Origin: Thaumasiovibrio subtropicus
Lineage (GTDB): Bacteria; Pseudomonadota; Gammaproteobacteria; Enterobacterales; Vibrionaceae
Reading direction: 5' to 3'
Length of the DNA stretch: 64,000 nucleotides
Assembly (NCBI RefSeq): GCF_019703835.1
Contig: NZ_AP023055.1
Coordinates: 186,001-250,000 of the forward strand
The position numbers and the translations under genes were made by a program. The notes under the pieces are model-generated. The model saw nothing but the letters and a program-made list of their open reading frames with translations. It was not told the DNA's origin and did no database searches. This document shows positions 35,549-45,292 of the stretch, piece after piece; within the stretch, counting starts at the first letter, position 1, and every line of letters starts with the position of its first letter.

Positions 35549-36862
35549 ATGTCGACTGCAACTCAAGTGGGCTGCCACGTAATGGCGAAGCCCAGTGGCT
35601 CTGTCTGCAATATCGATTGCCACTACTGTTTTTATCTCGAGAAAGAGAAGCTCTACCCCGATCGCCAGGCTCAGTGGCGTATGAGTGACGAAACCCTTGA
35701 AACCTATGTTCGACAGCAAATTGAAGCACAACCGGGGCCACATGTTGAGTTTGCTTGGCAAGGGGGAGAGCCCACGTTAATGGGGTTGCCGTTTTATGAA
35801 CGTGTGATTGCCTTATGCGAGAAGTACGGTAAGGGAAAAACCATTCAGCATGCCTTTCAAACCAATGCCATATTACTCAATGATGATTGGTGTCAGTTTT
35901 TTGCCAAGCACAATTTTTTGATTGGTGTATCCATTGATGGCCCTGCTGAACTGCATGACCACTATCGGGTGACGCGCTCAGGGAAACCGACGCACGAGAA
36001 AGTGATGGCGGGTATCGTGTGTTTAAAAAAACATGGCGTGGCATTTAATACGCTTACAGTGATCAATAGCGTCAATGTGAAGCACCCAAAAGCCTTGTAC
36101 CAGTTTTTAACGGAGATTGGGTCGACATTTCTACAGTTTATTCCGCTGGTGGAGCGAGAAGCCAAGCAGCAAGATACATCGGCGTTGAGCTTGGTGCTAC
36201 CGGGTGAATCGATGGCAACGGTCACAGATTGGTCCGTGCCGTCATGGCAATACGGCGAATTCCTGAATCAGGTGTTTGATGTTTGGGTACGTCGAGATGT
36301 GGGCCGCGTTTTCGTGCAGATGTTTGATACCACGTTAGCGTCTTGGTGTGGTCAGCCCTCGGGTGTGTGTGTGTTTTCCGAAACTTGCGGGCACGCTTTC
36401 GCCCTTGAGGCTAACGGGGATCTGTATAGCTGTGATCACTACGTTTACCCTGAATATCTGCTTGGGAACATTCATCAAATCTCTATTAAAGAGTTAAATG
36501 AAGGGGACGCGGCACATCAGTTTGGACAAGACAAGCGTAATACGCTGACGCCAGATTGCCAGCGCTGTGATTTTCGTTTTGCCTGTCATGGCGGCTGCCC
36601 AAAACATCGCTTTGATGTTTCCCCTTCTGGTTTTCCCAATCACAACTATTTCTGTCAGGGTTACAAGCATTTCTTCAAGCACTCTGCGCCCTATATGGCA
36701 AAAATGCGGGAGCTGTTGGAGCAGGGGAGACAGGCCGCAGACATTATGTTGCTTGTCGCGCAAGCGGATAGGCAACGCGCTCAGCAAACCCGTCAAGCGG
36801 CGGGGCGGAATGCCCCTTGCCCTTGTGGAAGCGGCAAAAAGCATAAGCGTTGCTGCGGGTAA
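35549..36862 (+). CDS. Anaerobic sulfatase-maturating enzyme, radical SAM with SEC-C tail
   Basis: A 437-residue radical SAM enzyme that converts an active-site Cys or Ser of sulfatases to formylglycine. The cluster motif is CNIDCHYC (Cys20, Cys24, Cys27). A SPASM-type auxiliary-cluster region follows with CGHAF, LYSCDHYVYP and CQRCDFRFACHGGCPKHRF. The C-terminus ends in a SEC-C zinc motif, NAPCPCGSGKKHKRCC, an addition beyond the usual enzyme. No sulfatase gene is in the window, so its substrates are elsewhere. It ends at a strong terminator shared with the GntR gene. Confidence 0.9.
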   Translation: MSTATQVGCHVMAKPSGSVCNIDCHYCFYLEKEKLYPDRQAQWRMSDETLETYVRQQIEAQPGPHVEFAWQGGEPTLMGLPFYERVIALCEKYGKGKTIQHAFQTNAILLNDDWCQFFAKHNFLIGVSIDGPAELHDHYRVTRSGKPTHEKVMAGIVCLKKHGVAFNTLTVINSVNVKHPKALYQFLTEIGSTFLQFIPLVEREAKQQDTSALSLVLPGESMATVTDWSVPSWQYGEFLNQVFDVWVRRDVGRVFVQMFDTTLASWCGQPSGVCVFSETCGHAFALEANGDLYSCDHYVYPEYLLGNIHQISIKELNEGDAAHQFGQDKRNTLTPDCQRCDFRFACHGGCPKHRFDVSPSGFPNHNYFCQGYKHFFKHSAPYMAKMRELLEQGRQAADIMLLVAQADRQRAQQTRQAAGRNAPCPCGSGKKHKRCCG

Positions 36863-36872
36863 GTATACAAGT

Positions 36873-36901
36873 AAAAAAACCGACCAGATGGTCGGTTTTT
36901 T
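36873..36901. terminator. Bidirectional terminator
   Basis: Arms AAAAACCGACCA/TGGTCGGTTTTT form a symmetrical hairpin between the maturase and GntR genes, with A and T tracts on either side. Confidence 0.9.
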
Positions 36902-36918
36902 GCAAGCTTAAGGTGTGA

Positions 36919-37638
36919 TTACGCGGACGCTTCGCTGGGCAAACGGTGCTTCTCTTCACGAAGGAGTAAGCGAGAGGCCTCGCGTGCACGATCCTCATTA
37001 CCTGCCATGATGGCATCATAAATATCACGATGCTCACCAATACACACCCCGCCGTCTTTTGATGAGTGATTGATAAAGCTCATAAAGATAGTGGCGAGCA
37101 CATTGCCAAAGGGTAAGTAAAAGTCGTTGCCGGTAGAAAGGAAAATCAGGCGGTGAAAGTGCATGTCGACTTCGGCCCAGCGCTTTTGATCAAAATCTTC
37201 GGCGATTTCGACCATCTCTTGGAAGGTTTCTGAAAGCTCGATGCGTTGTTCGGCTGTCGCATTCTTGGCGGCAAGCGCACACGCTTCAGGTTCGATTGCT
37301 TTACGCAAGCCTAAGAACTGATGATAAAAAATCTCAGAGTTTTGTAAGCCTTCCATCCATTCAAGCAACTGAGGATCAAGGAAGTTCCAGTGGATTTTAT
37401 CGACGACTTTCGTCCCGATTTTTGGGCGAGATTCGAGCAGGCCTTTGGAGGTGAGAAGCTTCACGGCTTCACGTAAGGCGGTGCGGCTAATGCCAAACTG
37501 CTCACAAAGAGCCATCTCTCCTGGAATGATAGAGCCTTGCGGAAGTTCTCCAGAAAGGATGCCGCGTGCTATCTCCCTAGCAACTTGAACATGAAGGCTG
37601 CGTTTGGAGCCGGAAATAGTCGCGAATTTGGATTGCAT
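36919..37638 (-). CDS. GntR/FadR-subfamily regulator of the uronate cluster
   Basis: A 239-residue regulator. The N-terminal winged helix (about 10-78) has GSIIPGEMALCEQFGISRTALREAVKLL. The C-terminal FCD helical domain has metal-site residues consistent with D/H positions in DMHFHRLIF and GEHRDIYDAI. Members of this group (UxuR, ExuR and relatives) are repressors released by sugar acids. Its position at the edge of the uronate genes and the AAATTGGT/ACCAATTT operator upstream of kdgK suggest it controls that pathway. A palindrome, GTGATTAATCAC, lies 51-62 bp upstream of its own start. Confidence 0.85.
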   Translation of the reverse strand: MQSKFATISGSKRSLHVQVAREIARGILSGELPQGSIIPGEMALCEQFGISRTALREAVKLLTSKGLLESRPKIGTKVVDKIHWNFLDPQLLEWMEGLQNSEIFYHQFLGLRKAIEPEACALAAKNATAEQRIELSETFQEMVEIAEDFDQKRWAEVDMHFHRLIFLSTGNDFYLPFGNVLATIFMSFINHSSKDGGVCIGEHRDIYDAIMAGNEDRAREASRLLLREEKHRLPSEASA

Positions 37639-37688
37639 GTGTAACCTTAACTACTAATTATGTATGACGAATAGCTTACCAGATTATC

Positions 37689-37700
37689 GTGATTAATCAC
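37689..37700. promoter_or_regulatory. 12-bp palindrome upstream of the GntR gene
   Basis: GTGATTAATCAC is a perfect palindrome 51 bp upstream of the GntR start. It could be an autoregulatory or global-regulator site; no other copy was noticed in the cluster. Confidence 0.35.
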
Positions 37701-37833
37701 TATATTCCCTATTGGAAAAACAGATGTATATCAAAGATGAGGCAAATTTTTGGTGTGGTTAATTGGGCAAAGTCTGCACTAATGTTATGGGTAAGTGATA
37801 GGTAAAGATCGTCGTTGTAGCGCAGAGTCAATG

Positions 37834-37860
37834 AAAAAAAGCCAGCAAATTGCTGGCTTT
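37834..37860 (-). terminator. Terminator of the RpiB-family isomerase gene
   Basis: On the minus strand, AAAGCCAGCAA/TTGCTGGCTTT is followed by a run of T. It lies 34 bp after the isomerase stop codon. Confidence 0.9.
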
Positions 37861-37893
37861 ACGTCATAGGGAGTGGATGTTGCGTATTGGGTG

Positions 37894-38532
37894 TTAAGCC
37901 AAGATTTCGCGAACAAATGCTTCAATTTCAGGGTTTTGGCAGTTGTCGAAAAAGCACTGCTGGAAACGCTCACCAGAAACCGCGGTTTTCACAAGCTCTG
38001 GGTCAATCGCACGCAGCGTATCAAGGTAGTTTTCTTTAACAACAGCAGCTTTCACCTCGTTCAAGATGCCCGCATTACGCTGCTGTGGTTCAGCACGCTC
38101 TAGTGGGTAGCCTTGACCACGCTCGCCTTCAAAGGCTTTCTCGAAGATGTAACGAACATTCAGTTCTGCACCCCAACCAAAGCCTTTTGCAAACGCAAGT
38201 GCCAATGCGTTACCGTTGTTGATTTGGTTGAAAAGGAATGCATCTGATGGGTCTAGGCAGTAACCGCAGACAACACCTGGGTGGATGTTGCATGACATCA
38301 TCGCGCCTTGGCCAGTGCCGCAACCAGTGACAACAAAGTCAACCGCTTTCGCGTTGATAAGAATACTCGCCATGATACCGAGGTGAATGTAGGTCAGGTG
38401 ATGATCGTTTTCATCGGACATGCCTACGTTGAATACTGGGAAACCTTTAGCGCCAGCGACTGCGTTTAGCTCATTTAGGACAGCAGCGTTTTTGCCAGCT
38501 TGGCTGTTCTCCATCATCAATGCAATTTTCAT
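37894..38532 (-). CDS. RpiB/LacAB-family isomerase, DhuI-like
   Basis: A 212-residue sugar isomerase with the family core VTGCGTGQGAM and a GNALAL segment. Length and C-terminal extension (NAGILNEVK...FFDNCQN) match, from memory, the DhuI group described in streptococci. DhuI isomerises 4-deoxy-L-threo-5-hexosulose uronate to 2,5-diketo-3-deoxygluconate, replacing KduI. The neighbours provide the steps before (KdgF) and after (KduD), and no kduI is in the window, which supports the assignment. A true ribose-5-phosphate isomerase B would be about 150 residues, so that reading is less likely. Cytoplasmic. Confidence 0.75.
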   Translation of the reverse strand: MKIALMMENSQAGKNAAVLNELNAVAGAKGFPVFNVGMSDENDHHLTYIHLGIMASILINAKAVDFVVTGCGTGQGAMMSCNIHPGVVCGYCLDPSDAFLFNQINNGNALALAFAKGFGWGAELNVRYIFEKAFEGERGQGYPLERAEPQQRNAGILNEVKAAVVKENYLDTLRAIDPELVKTAVSGERFQQCFFDNCQNPEIEAFVREILA

Positions 38533-38752
38533 TAGGTCACTTCTCCTGTTTTTGTTGTCAGCTATTATAAGAACTAACTCAAAAAATGAAAAGGCTTTTT
38601 AAAAATACAAAAAAGCAGTATCTAATTGGTGTGATCTCGGTAGGAGAATTGCTGATAATTTGGGCAGTCAGTGTGGAAATGGAGGATAATCAACACTGCC
38701 ACTTTTGTGCATTTGTATTATAATAGCCTTTTAAAGTTTCAGGTGACTCGCC

Positions 38753-40624
38753 ATGACGCATACCTTGCTGACCAATGTGCTCGATTTTCTTGTGCAAATT
38801 GATCCCTTTGATCAACTTCCAGCAGACGTGCAAAAGGAATTTGCTAAGTCGATAAAGATTACTTACTTAGCGAAAGGAGAGCAGATAGCTTTTAGCGCGA
38901 CGTGTGAAGATCGCTATCTTTATATTATCCGCAAAGGGTCAGTCGAGCAGCGTAAGTCGGACGGACGCCTGCGTGCAAAGTTAGGCGAAGAGGATCTGTT
39001 TGGCTTCACTTTCCTTGAACCACTTGCGAATGCGGAAGATGGCTATACGGTCACCGCGTCAGAAAACGCCTTGTTGTATCTAGTGCCTCACGTGCAGATC
39101 CAGCAGCTGCTGCAGACGCAGCCAGAGTACGCGACCTTGTTCGCGGCGCAAGCCCAGGTGCGTTTACAATCTGCGTTGAATGTAGTGTGGTCTGAACAAG
39201 AAAAAGGCATTTTTGTTAAGCGAGTAGAAGATGTCGCAAGTGGTCGTATTGCGACCGTGCAGTCGACAGAGTCCATTCGTGATGTTGCCAAAGCGATGCG
39301 GCGCGCCAATCGTTCCTCTACGGCGTTAGTTTACGAAAACGAAGAAATTGTTGGGCTAATCACTGATCGTGATCTCACCATGCGGGTTATCGCAGGTGAA
39401 GTGCCGCTCGACACGCAAGTCTGTAAAGTGATGACATCCCCAGCGCTGACGATTGGGCCCAATGAGTTGGTACTTAATGCTGTTTCATTGATGATGCAGC
39501 ACAATGTACGCAGCCTTCCCGTGGTAAAAGATAATCAGGCACTCGGCTTATTAACCACCACTCATCTCGTGCAAAAGAACCGTGTACAAGCCTTGTTCTT
39601 GATAGAAAAGATCAAGTTTTCTAACACTATAGATGAGTTGGCGATACTTGCTTCTGAGCGCCAAGCCATCTTTGAAGCTTTGGTTGAAGGTCGTGTCAGT
39701 GCTGAAATTATCGGTCAGGTGATGACCTTGATTATGGATGCGTTTAATCGACGTATTATCCAGATAAGTGAAGAAAAGCTTGGCCCGCCACCCGTTGATT
39801 ATGCCTGGGTCGTGGCCGGCTCAACAGCTCGACATGAAGTGCACATGCTGTCCGACCAAGATAATGCCATTGTTTTCGATGATGCAGCGACGGATGCCGA
39901 CCGAATCTATTTCCAGCACTTGGCATCAATGGTTTGCAATGGGTTGGATGCTTGTGGCTATCCGCTTTGCAGTGGTAAGTTCATGGCAGCAACGCCGAAG
40001 TGGTGCCAGCCGATGAAAGTGTGGAAAGCCTACTATTCCAAATGGGTGGCTAACCCACACTACGAAATGTTGCTTAATGCGACAGTATTTTTGGAAGTTC
40101 GCACTATCTATGGAAAGGCGGCCTTCTCGACGGAGTTACAGCGTCATTTGTTCAGTGAAATCGGCAAAGGGCGTGAGTTTCTTGCCTCTATGATGCGTGA
40201 TTCAGTGAGCGTCAATCCGCCCTTAGGCATTTTTAACAATTTGGTTGTTGAGAAAGGGGGCGAGAACAGCAACACGCTAAACATTAAAAAGTTTGCACTG
40301 ACCTTAATTGTTGATTTGGCGCGTATTTATGGTCTTCAGGTGGGAAGTGAAAAAGTCGGTACAGAAGCGCGTTTTCAATGCGCTTATGAGAAAGGTGCCA
40401 TGAGTGAGAGCATGCTGAAAGATATCATCGGCGCTTACCGATTTGTATCACAAGTGCGTTATATCCATCAGTTGAAGTCATTAAAGAGCGCTGAAATAGC
40501 AGATAACAATATTGACCCTTCTGACTTCAGTAGCTTTGAGAGAAAGCACTTGAAAGATGCGTTTCGTATTATCGCTAATTTACAAGATGCGGCGAAATTG
40601 CGTTTTGGAGTTGGCGGCCGATGA
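38753..40624 (+). CDS. cNMP-binding/CBS/DUF294 nucleotidyltransferase-like protein
   Basis: A 623-residue cytoplasmic protein with a cyclic-nucleotide-binding domain (about 10-135), a CBS pair (about 155-275; SLPVVKDN, GLITDRDLTMRV), a nucleotidyltransferase domain with GSTARHEVHMLSDQDNA (about 350-370; GlnD-like metal and GS motif), and a C-terminal DUF294 helical domain. Such proteins probably transfer nucleotidyl groups to a partner in response to adenine nucleotides; the target is unknown. Its last 4 bases overlap the exonuclease gene, so the two are coupled. In Vibrio this pair commonly lies next to a solute symporter or acetate genes, from memory. Confidence 0.85.
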   Translation: MTHTLLTNVLDFLVQIDPFDQLPADVQKEFAKSIKITYLAKGEQIAFSATCEDRYLYIIRKGSVEQRKSDGRLRAKLGEEDLFGFTFLEPLANAEDGYTVTASENALLYLVPHVQIQQLLQTQPEYATLFAAQAQVRLQSALNVVWSEQEKGIFVKRVEDVASGRIATVQSTESIRDVAKAMRRANRSSTALVYENEEIVGLITDRDLTMRVIAGEVPLDTQVCKVMTSPALTIGPNELVLNAVSLMMQHNVRSLPVVKDNQALGLLTTTHLVQKNRVQALFLIEKIKFSNTIDELAILASERQAIFEALVEGRVSAEIIGQVMTLIMDAFNRRIIQISEEKLGPPPVDYAWVVAGSTARHEVHMLSDQDNAIVFDDAATDADRIYFQHLASMVCNGLDACGYPLCSGKFMAATPKWCQPMKVWKAYYSKWVANPHYEMLLNATVFLEVRTIYGKAAFSTELQRHLFSEIGKGREFLASMMRDSVSVNPPLGIFNNLVVEKGGENSNTLNIKKFALTLIVDLARIYGLQVGSEKVGTEARFQCAYEKGAMSESMLKDIIGAYRFVSQVRYIHQLKSLKSAEIADNNIDPSDFSSFERKHLKDAFRIIANLQDAAKLRFGVGGR

Positions 40625-41337
40625 AAGGATGGTTAGCCGGGTTTCATCCCCGCAATAAATTGGTCAAAGCCCGTGAACAATACTTGCGGCAACATAAAGC
40701 GATACCGGATGCTGTGCGCGCGTTACTTTCAGCGCCCGTGCCGATGTTAGACGATGATCTGCTGAAAGCCGACACCCTCGTTTTTGATATTGAAACAACG
40801 GGGCTCAATCCAGCGCAAGATACCATTTTATCTTATGGCTCGGTGGTGATTGAGCAGGGCATGATAGGGCTGAGTTCCTCGAGTCATCACTATATTCAGT
40901 CGCCGGAGGCGATCAAGCCAGAGACAGCGGTAATAAACCACATACTACCGGAAATGCTAGCTGCAGATGGGGAAGCATTGGATGACGCGATGGACATGTT
41001 GTTGGCCGAAATGGTTGGCCGTGTGCTCGTCGTTCACAGTTGCAAAGTTGAAAAAGCATTCTTAGCGCGTTATATCGAAAAGCGTTACCAGTTACCACCC
41101 TTACCGCTATTGTGGATTGATACCTTGGCGTTAGATAAGGCGCTGTGCCTTAACAAAGAACGCCAGCAATGTGGTGACTTTCGACTGGGGGCTTGCCGAG
41201 CGCGTCATGGACTACCGCCCTACCAAGAGCACAATGCATTGATTGATGCGGTATCAACCGCTGAGCTCTACCTCGCGTTGTTGAAGCGATTCTCTAACAA
41301 AGGGCGAGCAAAACTCAAACATCTCCCATTGAGATGA
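40621..41337 (+). CDS. DnaQ-like 3'-5' exonuclease domain protein
   Basis: A 238-residue protein of the DEDDh exonuclease superfamily. Motif ExoI is VFDIETTGLNP (Asp, Glu). ExoII lies in VVHSCKVEKAFL, where Glu is found in place of the usual Asp. ExoIII is EHNALIDAV (His, Asp). It starts by overlapping the stop of the DUF294 protein (ATGA), so it is translationally coupled. The conserved pairing suggests a signalling or nucleotide-turnover role, not DNA proofreading. Confidence 0.85.
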   Translation: MKGWLAGFHPRNKLVKAREQYLRQHKAIPDAVRALLSAPVPMLDDDLLKADTLVFDIETTGLNPAQDTILSYGSVVIEQGMIGLSSSSHHYIQSPEAIKPETAVINHILPEMLAADGEALDDAMDMLLAEMVGRVLVVHSCKVEKAFLARYIEKRYQLPPLPLLWIDTLALDKALCLNKERQQCGDFRLGACRARHGLPPYQEHNALIDAVSTAELYLALLKRFSNKGRAKLKHLPLR

Positions 41338-41502
41338 AGGTGCTTGCGTGGCACTGAATCCTTATCTCCATCTGACCCAGTGCGGGTTTAGGCTTCGCTC
41401 GTCTTGTTAGTAGAGCCTAAGGATTACTAGATATATATCTTTTATTTGTCTTATTGCATGAATCAATAAGGCTGAGTTATTGATAAACACTAAGAGAGCA
41501 GC

Positions 41503-43248
41503 ATGAATACAATTGATCTGATGATCGTTGGGGGGTATTTCGGCTTTATCTTGATAGCCGCCTTAATTTTTAAGCGTTTTTCCAAGGACTCAAGTGGTTT
41601 CATCAAAGGCGGTGGGGCCATGATGTGGTGGATGGCTGGCGCTACGGCATTCATGACGCAGTTTTCTGCTTGGACCTTTACTGGCGCTGCGGCCAAAGCC
41701 TATGAAGACGGTTTAACGGTGTTATTCATTTTTTGGGGTAATGCGATCGGCTTCTTTGTCGCCGCTTGGTATTTTGCGGGACGTTTTCGTCAACTGCGGG
41801 TCGATACGCCGATGGAAGTCATTCGGCAACGTTTCGGTAAAGTCTCAGAGCAAATTTTCACTTGGCTCCAGTTTCCACTGACCACCTTTTCGATTGCGAT
41901 TTGGCTTAATGGCCTCGCCATCTTTGTCTCTGCTGTCTTTGGTATCGAACTCTCGGTCACCATTATTGGCGTGGGGGTGATTGTTACCTTGATTTCGGTG
42001 GCTGGAGGATCGTGGACCGTGTCGGCAACCAATGTGATTCAGCTAATCTTACTGATGGCAATTACTATGGTGGCGGGCGGTTATGCGCTTTATGCCGCTG
42101 GTGGTCCAGCTGAGCTAGTGCGAGACTATCCGTCGACACAAGTGCTGGGTGACTCGATTCAATATTGGCAGATCGGCCTATTGTGGATCTTCTTCATGTT
42201 CACCAAGCAGACGATTAGCACCAACAATGCGATGACATGTTACCGTTTTCTGGTTACCGTCAATGAGCGAGAAGCGCGTAAAGCGGCACTTGTGACAGGG
42301 CTTTTGTTTGTTATCGGGCCAGTGATGTGGTTTGTGCCACCTTGGGTTTCTGCAACGCACGGTGTTGATTTAGCGGCAATTTATCCGACGTTAGGGAATG
42401 ATGCCAATAATGCCGCCTACGTTTACTTTGTTGAGCACCACATGCCCAATGGTGTGTTAGGACTGATTCTCGCTGCGATGATTGCAGCGACGATCTCGCC
42501 AATGACAACGGCATTGAATCGCAATGCAGGGATTTTTGTTCGAAATGTCTACCAATCGCTGATCAATCCGAATGCGCGTGATGCGCAACAGCTTGTGGTC
42601 GGTAAAGTGGTGACGGTGGTTAACGGGGTTGTGGCTATCTGGGCGGCACTGCTGTTCGCCTCAATGGAAGAGTACAGCTTCTTTGATTTAATGATGCTTT
42701 TCGGTGCGCTATTGCAAACGCCGCTTGCGATTCCGGCGCTACTTGCCGTGGTGGTGACACGAACACCGGCGTGGTCAGGCTGGGCAACCTTGCTTGTTGG
42801 TTTGATGGTATCGGCGTTTATGCAGTTTGTGTTTGAGGTGAACTGGTTGCTTCCTCTGTTCAATGCTGAGCGCTTTACTGGGCGTGAAGCGGTGGATTTG
42901 ATGGTCATTGCGTCACTGACGGCGCACATTGTGATTACGGGTGGTTTTTTCTTGTTGAGTTCGCGTTTCTACCGCGAAAGTCATACACAACACCATCAAG
43001 CATTAACGCATTTTGTTTCAAATCTAGCTACGCCGATCAGTCTTGATGAAGAAGCTGCTGTTGATGGCCGCCAAGGGTTGTATCTCGGTAAGCTAACGCA
43101 AGCATTGGGTGTTGGCGTTGGGTTGTTGGTTTTTGCCCCTAACCTCCCCTTCGATCGTGTCGCTTTTTTGCTGATTGGTGGACTGATCTTTACCGCAGGG
43201 GCAGGATTACGGCGTCCGGCGCCCACACGACATTCTGTCACGGAGTAG
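41503..43248 (+). CDS. Sodium/solute symporter (SSS), probably uronate uptake
   Basis: A 581-residue inner-membrane transporter with about 14 hydrophobic segments. The family motif appears as KGGGAMMWWMAGATAFMTQFSAWTF, and sodium-binding helices are evident. It is clearly related to the symporter at 43327-45090 (shared FMTQFSAWTFTGAA, FRQLRVDTP, IWLNGLAIFV). Vibrio use SSS proteins of this kind (ToaA/ToaB) to import alginate-derived monouronates, so uptake of unsaturated uronates is likely. It ends at the terminator at 43256 and is convergent with its paralogue. Confidence 0.85.
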   Translation: MNTIDLMIVGGYFGFILIAALIFKRFSKDSSGFIKGGGAMMWWMAGATAFMTQFSAWTFTGAAAKAYEDGLTVLFIFWGNAIGFFVAAWYFAGRFRQLRVDTPMEVIRQRFGKVSEQIFTWLQFPLTTFSIAIWLNGLAIFVSAVFGIELSVTIIGVGVIVTLISVAGGSWTVSATNVIQLILLMAITMVAGGYALYAAGGPAELVRDYPSTQVLGDSIQYWQIGLLWIFFMFTKQTISTNNAMTCYRFLVTVNEREARKAALVTGLLFVIGPVMWFVPPWVSATHGVDLAAIYPTLGNDANNAAYVYFVEHHMPNGVLGLILAAMIAATISPMTTALNRNAGIFVRNVYQSLINPNARDAQQLVVGKVVTVVNGVVAIWAALLFASMEEYSFFDLMMLFGALLQTPLAIPALLAVVVTRTPAWSGWATLLVGLMVSAFMQFVFEVNWLLPLFNAERFTGREAVDLMVIASLTAHIVITGGFFLLSSRFYRESHTQHHQALTHFVSNLATPISLDEEAAVDGRQGLYLGKLTQALGVGVGLLVFAPNLPFDRVAFLLIGGLIFTAGAGLRRPAPTRHSVTE

Positions 43249-43255
43249 AAAGAGA

Positions 43256-43283
43256 GAGGGTGACCGATTTGGTCACCCTCTTT
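43256..43283 (+). terminator. Terminator after the first symporter
   Basis: A 10-bp stem GAGGGTGACC/GGTCACCCTC with a short GATTT loop and three T, between convergent symporter genes. Confidence 0.75.
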
Positions 43284-43326
43284 GTTAATGGCCAAGGTTG
43301 CTTGGCCAAAATCATCTACCGCCGTT

Positions 43327-45090
43327 CTAGGCGGTGGTTGAGGCGATGACGCTTTTATTCGCCTGCCGCTTGAGTGCAAAACCAATGGCGAAGATTAACG
43401 CGGCACAGATGAAGTACAGGGCCTTACCCCATGCCGGGTTAGGTAGTAGCATCATCAACAGCATGCCACCGCCCATCATCATCGTGATAACACCGAGCTT
43501 TTCGCGTTGCAAGCGGTCGAACTGGTCTTGTTCATCGTCTGCGATACAAGGCGTATCGATATTGTTGAAGAAGGTCTCAGTGGCTATCTTCTGTTTAGGA
43601 TCTAAAGTCTCTTCTTTGTAGAACAGGCGCGTTGCGACAAAAAATCCACCGGTAAGCAGCAGGTGGGCAATAATGGCAATGATACTGCGAAGTTCAATGA
43701 TTTCACGCTGAGTGAATTGAATATCGAGCCATTCACCAAGCCGAACTGGTGTGATGGTATTGATACAAAGCCATGAAACGCCAACGCCGAAGAGTACTGT
43801 CACCCACGCTGCCCAGATCGGGGTGCGTTTGATAAACATCCCAAAGAACAATGGGACCAAGATAGGCGCAGAAGCGAGTGTAGAGACCGACATCATGAGA
43901 TCGAACAAGCTCATCCCTTTTAGTTGGGCAAATAACTGCGCGACCAAGATGACCAGAATACCATTGACTAAACACACGGCCTGTCCGACCCGAAGAAGGT
44001 GTTGCTCGCTGGTATGTTTGTCTTTGCGCAGGATAGGTGAGTAAAAACTGCGAACAAAGATACCGGAGTTACGGTTTAAGGCGGAATCCATCGAAGACAT
44101 GGTTGCAGCAAACAAACCCGCGACGAGAAGGCCGACCGTGCCCGCAGGCATCGCATTGCGGGCGAACACAAGATAAACCGCATCTGAGGCTTTGTTGCCC
44201 AAAGCCGCATATTCATCTGCAGCGCCAGGGTAAAGAATCGCTGATGCCCATGGAGGGATAAACCAGATAACGCTGCCTATCGCCATTAAGCCCATCGCCA
44301 TGAGGGCCGCTTTTCTCGCATGTTGTGAGTCACGTGCGTTGAGAAAACGATAGGAGTCTTGCATGTTGTTAATGCTTTGCAGCTGTTTGACGACAAAGAA
44401 CAAGAACGCACTGACCACAATTAAGGGGTAGTTCATGTCTGGCCCTATCCAGAAATTACTCGGGAACTCCGTCACAATGTTATCGATGCCGCCGACTTTA
44501 AAGAGTGCAACGGCAGCACAGGCGACAGAGATGACAGCGACTATCAGGGTTTGAACGAAATCAGAGGCGACCACCCCCCAAGCTCCACTGAGTAAAGAGA
44601 TCATCAGGACGGCAAGGCCTGTTGCCCAAATGGTCGTTGTCATCTCCCATTGGAAGACGGCACCGACAAAGATGGCAAGGCCGTTGAGCCAGATCCCCGC
44701 GCTCAAAATACTGAGCGGAATAATCGCCCACGTAAAAAACTGCTCGCTGGTTGTGCCAAAGCGCTGTCGGATGGCTTGTGTTGGCGTATCAACGCGAGTT
44801 TGTCGAAATTTTGCCGCAAACCAAAGGTAAGAGGCACCATAAGCGAGGGTATTTCCGAGAAAAAGCGCGCTGGCCATAAAGCCATCGTTGAATCCTTTTC
44901 CCGCAGCACCAGTGAAAGTCCACGCAGAAAATTGGGTCATAAAAGCGGTTGCGCCGACCATCCACCACAGCATGCGACCGCCACCACGGAAGTAGTCACT
45001 GGCGGAATTACTTGCCATGCGTTTAAATGTAATGCTAATCGCGACCATAAGGGCAAAATAACCCATGATCACTAACACTTCGGTTCTCAT
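43327..45090 (-). CDS. Second sodium/solute symporter (SSS), uronate cluster
   Basis: A 587-residue inner-membrane transporter, paralogue of the one at 41503. It has the RGGGRMLWWMVGATAFMTQ motif, about 14 membrane helices and a C-terminal cytoplasmic loop between the last helices. It lies downstream of kdgK and eda on the same strand, separated from eda by 243 bp with a stem-loop, so it may be co-transcribed or have its own promoter. Two symporters in one cluster suggest different uronate substrates or affinities. Confidence 0.85.
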   Translation of the reverse strand: MRTEVLVIMGYFALMVAISITFKRMASNSASDYFRGGGRMLWWMVGATAFMTQFSAWTFTGAAGKGFNDGFMASALFLGNTLAYGASYLWFAAKFRQTRVDTPTQAIRQRFGTTSEQFFTWAIIPLSILSAGIWLNGLAIFVGAVFQWEMTTTIWATGLAVLMISLLSGAWGVVASDFVQTLIVAVISVACAAVALFKVGGIDNIVTEFPSNFWIGPDMNYPLIVVSAFLFFVVKQLQSINNMQDSYRFLNARDSQHARKAALMAMGLMAIGSVIWFIPPWASAILYPGAADEYAALGNKASDAVYLVFARNAMPAGTVGLLVAGLFAATMSSMDSALNRNSGIFVRSFYSPILRKDKHTSEQHLLRVGQAVCLVNGILVILVAQLFAQLKGMSLFDLMMSVSTLASAPILVPLFFGMFIKRTPIWAAWVTVLFGVGVSWLCINTITPVRLGEWLDIQFTQREIIELRSIIAIIAHLLLTGGFFVATRLFYKEETLDPKQKIATETFFNNIDTPCIADDEQDQFDRLQREKLGVITMMMGGGMLLMMLLPNPAWGKALYFICAALIFAIGFALKRQANKSVIASTTA

Positions 45091-45292
45091 TGAACTGTCA
45101 CCTGAATTTTTTGCTAAGTAATATTGGAGTAAACCATAACACGCAGCGTTATAAGATGCAGGTTGTATATTGGACTAAGTTATTTCTACGTATCGTTGAG
45201 CGAAAACCGAATCTCTTCGTTTTTTGGCCGCGATGTCTCGTTTTGATTGTCCTGAGTTTGAGGGATAGCAGAGAGCTGGAAAGGAGGAGTAA

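Noticed and set aside
37894..38532. Ribose-5-phosphate isomerase B
   Set aside because: The protein is about 60 residues longer than RpiB and sits among uronate genes; the DhuI-like reading explains both.
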